Under the pieces are notes generated by a model that was not told where the DNA came from, did no database searches, and saw only the letters and a list, made by a program, of their open reading frames with translations. From Gordonia rubripertincta (GTDB lineage: Bacteria > Actinomycetota > Actinomycetes > Mycobacteriales > Mycobacteriaceae), in assembly GCF_038024875.1 (NCBI RefSeq), contig NZ_CP136136.1:4712001-4776000 (forward strand): a stretch of DNA of 64,000 bases. Reading direction: 5' to 3'. Made by a program: the position numbers and the translations under genes. The number at the start of each line of letters is the position of its first letter. Within the stretch, counting starts at the first letter, position 1. Positions 60,447-64,000 of this stretch are shown here, in pieces.

Positions 60447-61940
60447 GTGGCCGCATCCGAGCAGGTCGAGGTGGAACTCAAGTTCGACGTGGATCCCGGC
60501 CATGTGGCCCCGGACCTGCGCGCGCTCCCCGGAGTCGTGTCGGCGACCGAACCCGAGACGTTCTCGCTCGACGCCACCTATTTCGACACCGAGACCCTCG
60601 ACCTCGCCGGCAACAAGATCACCATGCGACGCCGCACCGGTGGCACCGATCAGGGCTGGCATCTCAAGCGGCCCACCGACATCCCCGGCGCACGTCGCGA
60701 ACTGCAGATCGGCTTCGACGAGGCGCCGGCCGACGGTGAGATCCCCGAGGCCCTGGTGACGCCGGTCCTCGCGCTCACCCGGTCCCGCAAGTTGGACCCG
60801 GTCGCCGTCATCTCCACCACGCGCACGGTCACGCGCCTGCTCGGCGTCGACGACGAGCCGCTCGCCGAACTCGCCGAGGACCTCGTCACCGCGCAGTCGT
60901 TGCTGCCGGGCGGACACTCCCAGCAGTGGGCGGAGTGGGAGTTCGAACTCCTTTCCGGCGGCACCACCAAATTGCTCAAGGCCGCCGACAAGGCCCTGCG
61001 CGCCGGCGGCGGCCGCTCGGCGTCGAGTGCATCGAAGCTGGCCCGTGCCATCGGGTCGACCCCGACCGTCCACAAACCCCGATTGTCCAAGCGGCCCACC
61101 GCTCTCGAGCTCGTCATCACCGACATCGCGCTGCACCGCAACAGTCTGATCGCCTACGACCCACTCGTGCGCGAAGACGCCGAGGACGCCGTGCACCAGA
61201 TGCGGGTGTCGTGCCGCCGGCTGCGCAGCGTGTTGTCGGGCTTCCCGACGGTGCTCGACGCCGAGCGCACCGCCCACATCGGCGCCGAACTCAAGCTGCT
61301 CGCGCAGATCCTCGGCGACGCACGCGATTCCGAAGTCCAGCTCGAACTCGACCAGTCCCTGCTCCGCGGGGAGAACGCCTCCCCCGAACTGCTCGCCGCC
61401 CTCGCCGGCGCCGAGTCCCGGACCCACGACCGCGCGATCCGGGCCGCGCACGCCGCGATGTCGTCGAAGCGCTACTTCACCCTGCTCGACTCCATCGATG
61501 CACTGCTCGCCTCTCCCCCGCCGGGGCCTGACGCCGAGCTCCCGGCGAACGTCGTCGTCGACAAGGCGATCGCGAAGAGCCGCAAGCACATCCGCAAGGC
61601 CCAGGCCGATCTCGCCGACCTCGCCGAGGGGTCGGCCGAGTGGCAGGAGCAGATGCACAAGATCCGCAAACGCGCAAAGCGGTTGCGTTACAGCATCGAT
61701 GCGACCGAACCGCTGAACAAGAAGAAGTACCGCGAGGTCGGTGCGGTCGCCAAGAAAGTCCAGTCCGCTCTCGGCGACTTCAACGACATCCGAATCAGCC
61801 GCGCCCACCTCGCCGCCATCCTCGCCGACGGAAAGCTCGGTCCCGCCGACATGTTCATCGTCGGCCGGCTCGACGCCCGCCTCGAAGCCGACGCCTACCG
61901 CGCGGTCGCCGCGTACCGCAAGGCCGCCAAGGACCTCTGA
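60447..61940 (+). CDS. CYTH and CHAD domain protein (Rv2226-like)
   Basis: A 497-residue protein. Residues about 5-210 form a CYTH (triphosphate tunnel) domain: EVELKFDVD has the ExExK signature, LDATYFDTETLDL and basic/acidic tunnel residues (KITMRRRTGG, WHLKRP) follow. Residues about 225-495 are a CHAD domain: helical and His/Lys/Arg-rich, with VHQMRVSCRRLRSVL and MHKIRKRAKRLRYSIDA, which bind polyphosphate. The pair suggests an enzyme or sensor acting on inorganic (poly)phosphate. The GTG at 60447 has AGGAGG just upstream. Confidence 0.93.
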   Translation: MAASEQVEVELKFDVDPGHVAPDLRALPGVVSATEPETFSLDATYFDTETLDLAGNKITMRRRTGGTDQGWHLKRPTDIPGARRELQIGFDEAPADGEIPEALVTPVLALTRSRKLDPVAVISTTRTVTRLLGVDDEPLAELAEDLVTAQSLLPGGHSQQWAEWEFELLSGGTTKLLKAADKALRAGGGRSASSASKLARAIGSTPTVHKPRLSKRPTALELVITDIALHRNSLIAYDPLVREDAEDAVHQMRVSCRRLRSVLSGFPTVLDAERTAHIGAELKLLAQILGDARDSEVQLELDQSLLRGENASPELLAALAGAESRTHDRAIRAAHAAMSSKRYFTLLDSIDALLASPPPGPDAELPANVVVDKAIAKSRKHIRKAQADLADLAEGSAEWQEQMHKIRKRAKRLRYSIDATEPLNKKKYREVGAVAKKVQSALGDFNDIRISRAHLAAILADGKLGPADMFIVGRLDARLEADAYRAVAAYRKAAKDL

Positions 61941-62010
61941 CCCGCCCCGCCCCCGCTGCCTGAGGTGCGAGGAGCGCAAGCGACGAGCCACGAAGGCCTG
62001 GTGAGATCAC

Positions 62011-62116
62011 CTCCCGCGCAAGCATTTTTCTCCCGCGGGACTGATTACTTCCCGCTTATTGGCTAGCACCCGCGGGAGGGAAACGGTCACGCGCGCGGTA
62101 AACGCTCCCGCGGGGA
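62011..62116. repeat. CCCGCGGG-type array with about 19-bp spacing
   Basis: Copies of CCCGC begin at 62013, 62032, 62051, 62069 and 62107; those at 62032, 62069 and 62107 are the full palindrome CCCGCGGG. Steps are 19, 19, 18 and 38 (two times 19). Parts between copies are unusually AT-rich for this genome (AGCATTTTT, ACTGATTACTT, GCTTATTGGCTAG). It lies between the convergent CYTH/CHAD and RNB genes. It could be a complex bidirectional terminator or a protein-binding array. Confidence 0.65.
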
Positions 62117-62123
62117 AAGCGCC

Positions 62124-63542
62124 CTACGCGGGCCGGAACCCGACCGTCCGCGTCACCTCGTCGGCGGTCACCAGTTCGATGTCGAGCCTGGTGCCCGGCC
62201 GGAGGTCGCCCTCGCACCCCGCGACGACGGGCGGGTCGGCGATGAAGACCTGCGCGGGCTTGCGATCGGTGGCCGCGGACATGACGACGGCCTCGAAGCG
62301 CTCGCCGACCCGGTCGCCGAGGATGACCGCCTCGGCGAGGTCGATGCTCGCTCGGTCGGCGGTGGCGCCGAGGGTGTCGGCGGAACGCAGGATCTTCGGC
62401 AGGGTCGGCAGGGCGCGCATCACCCAGTCGGGTACGTCGTCGCCGGCGGTGACCGCGAGGCACACCTCGGTGGCGAACCGGTCCCCGAGTCGACGCAGCG
62501 GCGCGGTGACATGGGCGTAGAGACCGGCGATCGCCGCGTGCCGCTTCTTGCCATCCGGGATGGCACGCGCCTCGTCGGAACCGTCGAGCGCGAGATAGTT
62601 GGCGCCCCGCATGAGTCCGCCCGCGGCCGACTGGATGGCGAGCGTGCTCGGCCGGTCGCCGGGCAGGCCCGCCAGGAACCGACCCACGGCCATACCCTCG
62701 GGCCATTCGACGTCGAGTGCCGTCGCGGCGGCGCGCAGATCGTCGACCGCCTCGGAATCGGCGGGCGGCAGCGTCCGCAACAGCCCGATCCCGGCGTCGG
62801 CCATGATCGTGCCCGCGCACATCCCGGCGAGCAGCGAGAGCTGGGAGTTCCACCTGTCGGCCGGCGTGTGGGGCTCGAGGTCGAGGCGCCAGCCCGCGTC
62901 GGTGCGGGACACCTGCTGGTCCGGCAGGTCGAGTTCGACGGCCCCGCGGTCCATCGCGACGCTCTGCCGCAGCTCGCCGAAGGCCGGCAGCGCCGCGATC
63001 GACGGATGGAGTCGGCCGGCCTCGGCGTCGGCGCTGACCGCCGCGTAGTCGAAGCGGGCCACGGATCGAATCCGCGAGCGACGCACCCGGACCTCGGCGA
63101 CCGTTCCGTCCCCGGCGACCCGGATCGTCCAGAGCACGCAGGGCCGAACTTGTTCGGGCAGAAGCGATCCGCTGCCCTCCGACAGTTCGCGCGGATGCAA
63201 CGGTACCGAGCCGTCCGGGAAGTACACGGTGGCCCCGCGGCGCCGGCTCTCCTGATCGAGAGCGCCTTCGGGGATCACCAGGGCCGCGACGTCGGCGATG
63301 GCGTAGTCGACGACGAACCCGTCACCGTCGGCGGCGAGGTGGACGGCCTGGTCGAGATCGCGCGACGTCGGCGGGTCGATGGTCACGAACGGGACGTCGG
63401 TCTGGTCCTCGCGCGAGTCCGCGAACCGGTCGACGGCGTCGCGGGCCTCGGCGAGCGCGTCGTCGCCGTAGGACTCGTCCACCCCGAGCTGATCGCGGAT
63501 ACCGGCGAAGTCGATGTCGGGGGCGAAGAGGAAGCGCGTCAC
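62124..63542 (-). CDS. RNB-domain ribonuclease (RNase II/R family)
   Basis: A 472-residue protein that is essentially one RNB catalytic domain with short flanks; the S1 and cold-shock domains of RNase R are missing, though the C-terminal 50 residues could form a small OB-like barrel. The active site reads VTIDPPTSRDLDQA: aspartates equivalent to D201, D207 and D209 of E. coli RNase II are kept, while the fourth acidic position is Gln. The arginine-containing GLYAHVTAPLRRLGDRF block is present. It should degrade RNA 3' to 5'. GTG 63542 (VTRFLFAPDIDFAGIRD) is the start by homology among actinobacterial RNB proteins. rnpB lies just upstream. Confidence 0.85.
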   Translation of the reverse strand: MTRFLFAPDIDFAGIRDQLGVDESYGDDALAEARDAVDRFADSREDQTDVPFVTIDPPTSRDLDQAVHLAADGDGFVVDYAIADVAALVIPEGALDQESRRRGATVYFPDGSVPLHPRELSEGSGSLLPEQVRPCVLWTIRVAGDGTVAEVRVRRSRIRSVARFDYAAVSADAEAGRLHPSIAALPAFGELRQSVAMDRGAVELDLPDQQVSRTDAGWRLDLEPHTPADRWNSQLSLLAGMCAGTIMADAGIGLLRTLPPADSEAVDDLRAAATALDVEWPEGMAVGRFLAGLPGDRPSTLAIQSAAGGLMRGANYLALDGSDEARAIPDGKKRHAAIAGLYAHVTAPLRRLGDRFATEVCLAVTAGDDVPDWVMRALPTLPKILRSADTLGATADRASIDLAEAVILGDRVGERFEAVVMSAATDRKPAQVFIADPPVVAGCEGDLRPGTRLDIELVTADEVTRTVGFRPA

Positions 63543-63600
63543 GCCTCGAACCCTAGCGCGCGGACGCGGCCGATCCGGCGCACGCGAGCCGAAGGCGAAC

Positions 63601-64000
<400 letters not shown>

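Overview
The window is high-GC, densely coded DNA from a mycolic-acid actinobacterium. Many protein matches to Mycobacterium tuberculosis and Corynebacterium are clear, and the gene order follows the M. tuberculosis Rv2174-Rv2226 segment. Gordonia or a close relative is the best guess; that is inference from gene content and composition. No insertion sequence, prophage, CRISPR array or tRNA was seen. Only part of one structural RNA is present, the RNase P RNA at the right edge.

Layout. (1) 1-18.9 kb is envelope biogenesis: the end of mptA, the kinase gene pknL beside the gene for its likely substrate, aroG, an RNase AS-type exoribonuclease, a mannosyltransferase fused to a Nudix domain, a PlsC-type acyltransferase, glucokinase, an ArsA-like protein with two SRPBCC proteins, fadD15, pimB, a lipoprotein metallopeptidase and two NlpC/P60 cell-wall hydrolases. 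The second hydrolase gene sits behind a c-di-AMP (ydaO) riboswitch. (2) 19.2-23 kb has a DEDDh/GIY-YIG nuclease, a stand-alone Lrp/AsnC effector domain, trpD and a small unknown. (3) 23.1-30.8 kb encodes the bcc-aa3 respiratory supercomplex: ctaE-qcrC-qcrA-qcrB on + and ctaC-ctaF on -, with a PAP2/lipid-kinase fusion between them. (4) 31-39.7 kb has asnB, a guanidinium exporter under a guanidine-III riboswitch, adenosine kinase, an A-type Fe-S carrier, glycerate kinase, a DUF3043 protein and the cobalamin genes cobU-cobT (fused) and cobS. (5) 39.8-49.9 kb has ilvE, gcvT, pepB, sucB, an epimerase, lipB, lipA, a DUF4191 protein and an RDD protein; lipB and lipA make the lipoyl groups that SucB carries. 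(6) 50-58.2 kb is nitrogen assimilation: glnA1 behind two GlnR-like boxes, glnE and glnA2, with heme oxygenase and an EEP-family protein between. (7) 58.5-64 kb has panB, proline iminopeptidase, a CYTH/CHAD protein, an RNB ribonuclease and rnpB.

The most notable observations are: an in-frame GT-C mannosyltransferase/MutT-like Nudix fusion; two well-matched riboswitches; a family of inverted CTGAAAAGCGCCCCTGAGA-type repeats at two convergent gene ends; a CCCGCGGG array with about 19-bp spacing at a third convergent end; and three genes (ctaC, the lipA 5' end and a small ORF after glnA1) each broken by one base in a homopolymer run. The last pattern looks more like residual sequencing error than three true mutations. 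Many genes have a TANNNT -10 box only 6-8 nt before the start codon, which predicts widespread leaderless mRNAs.
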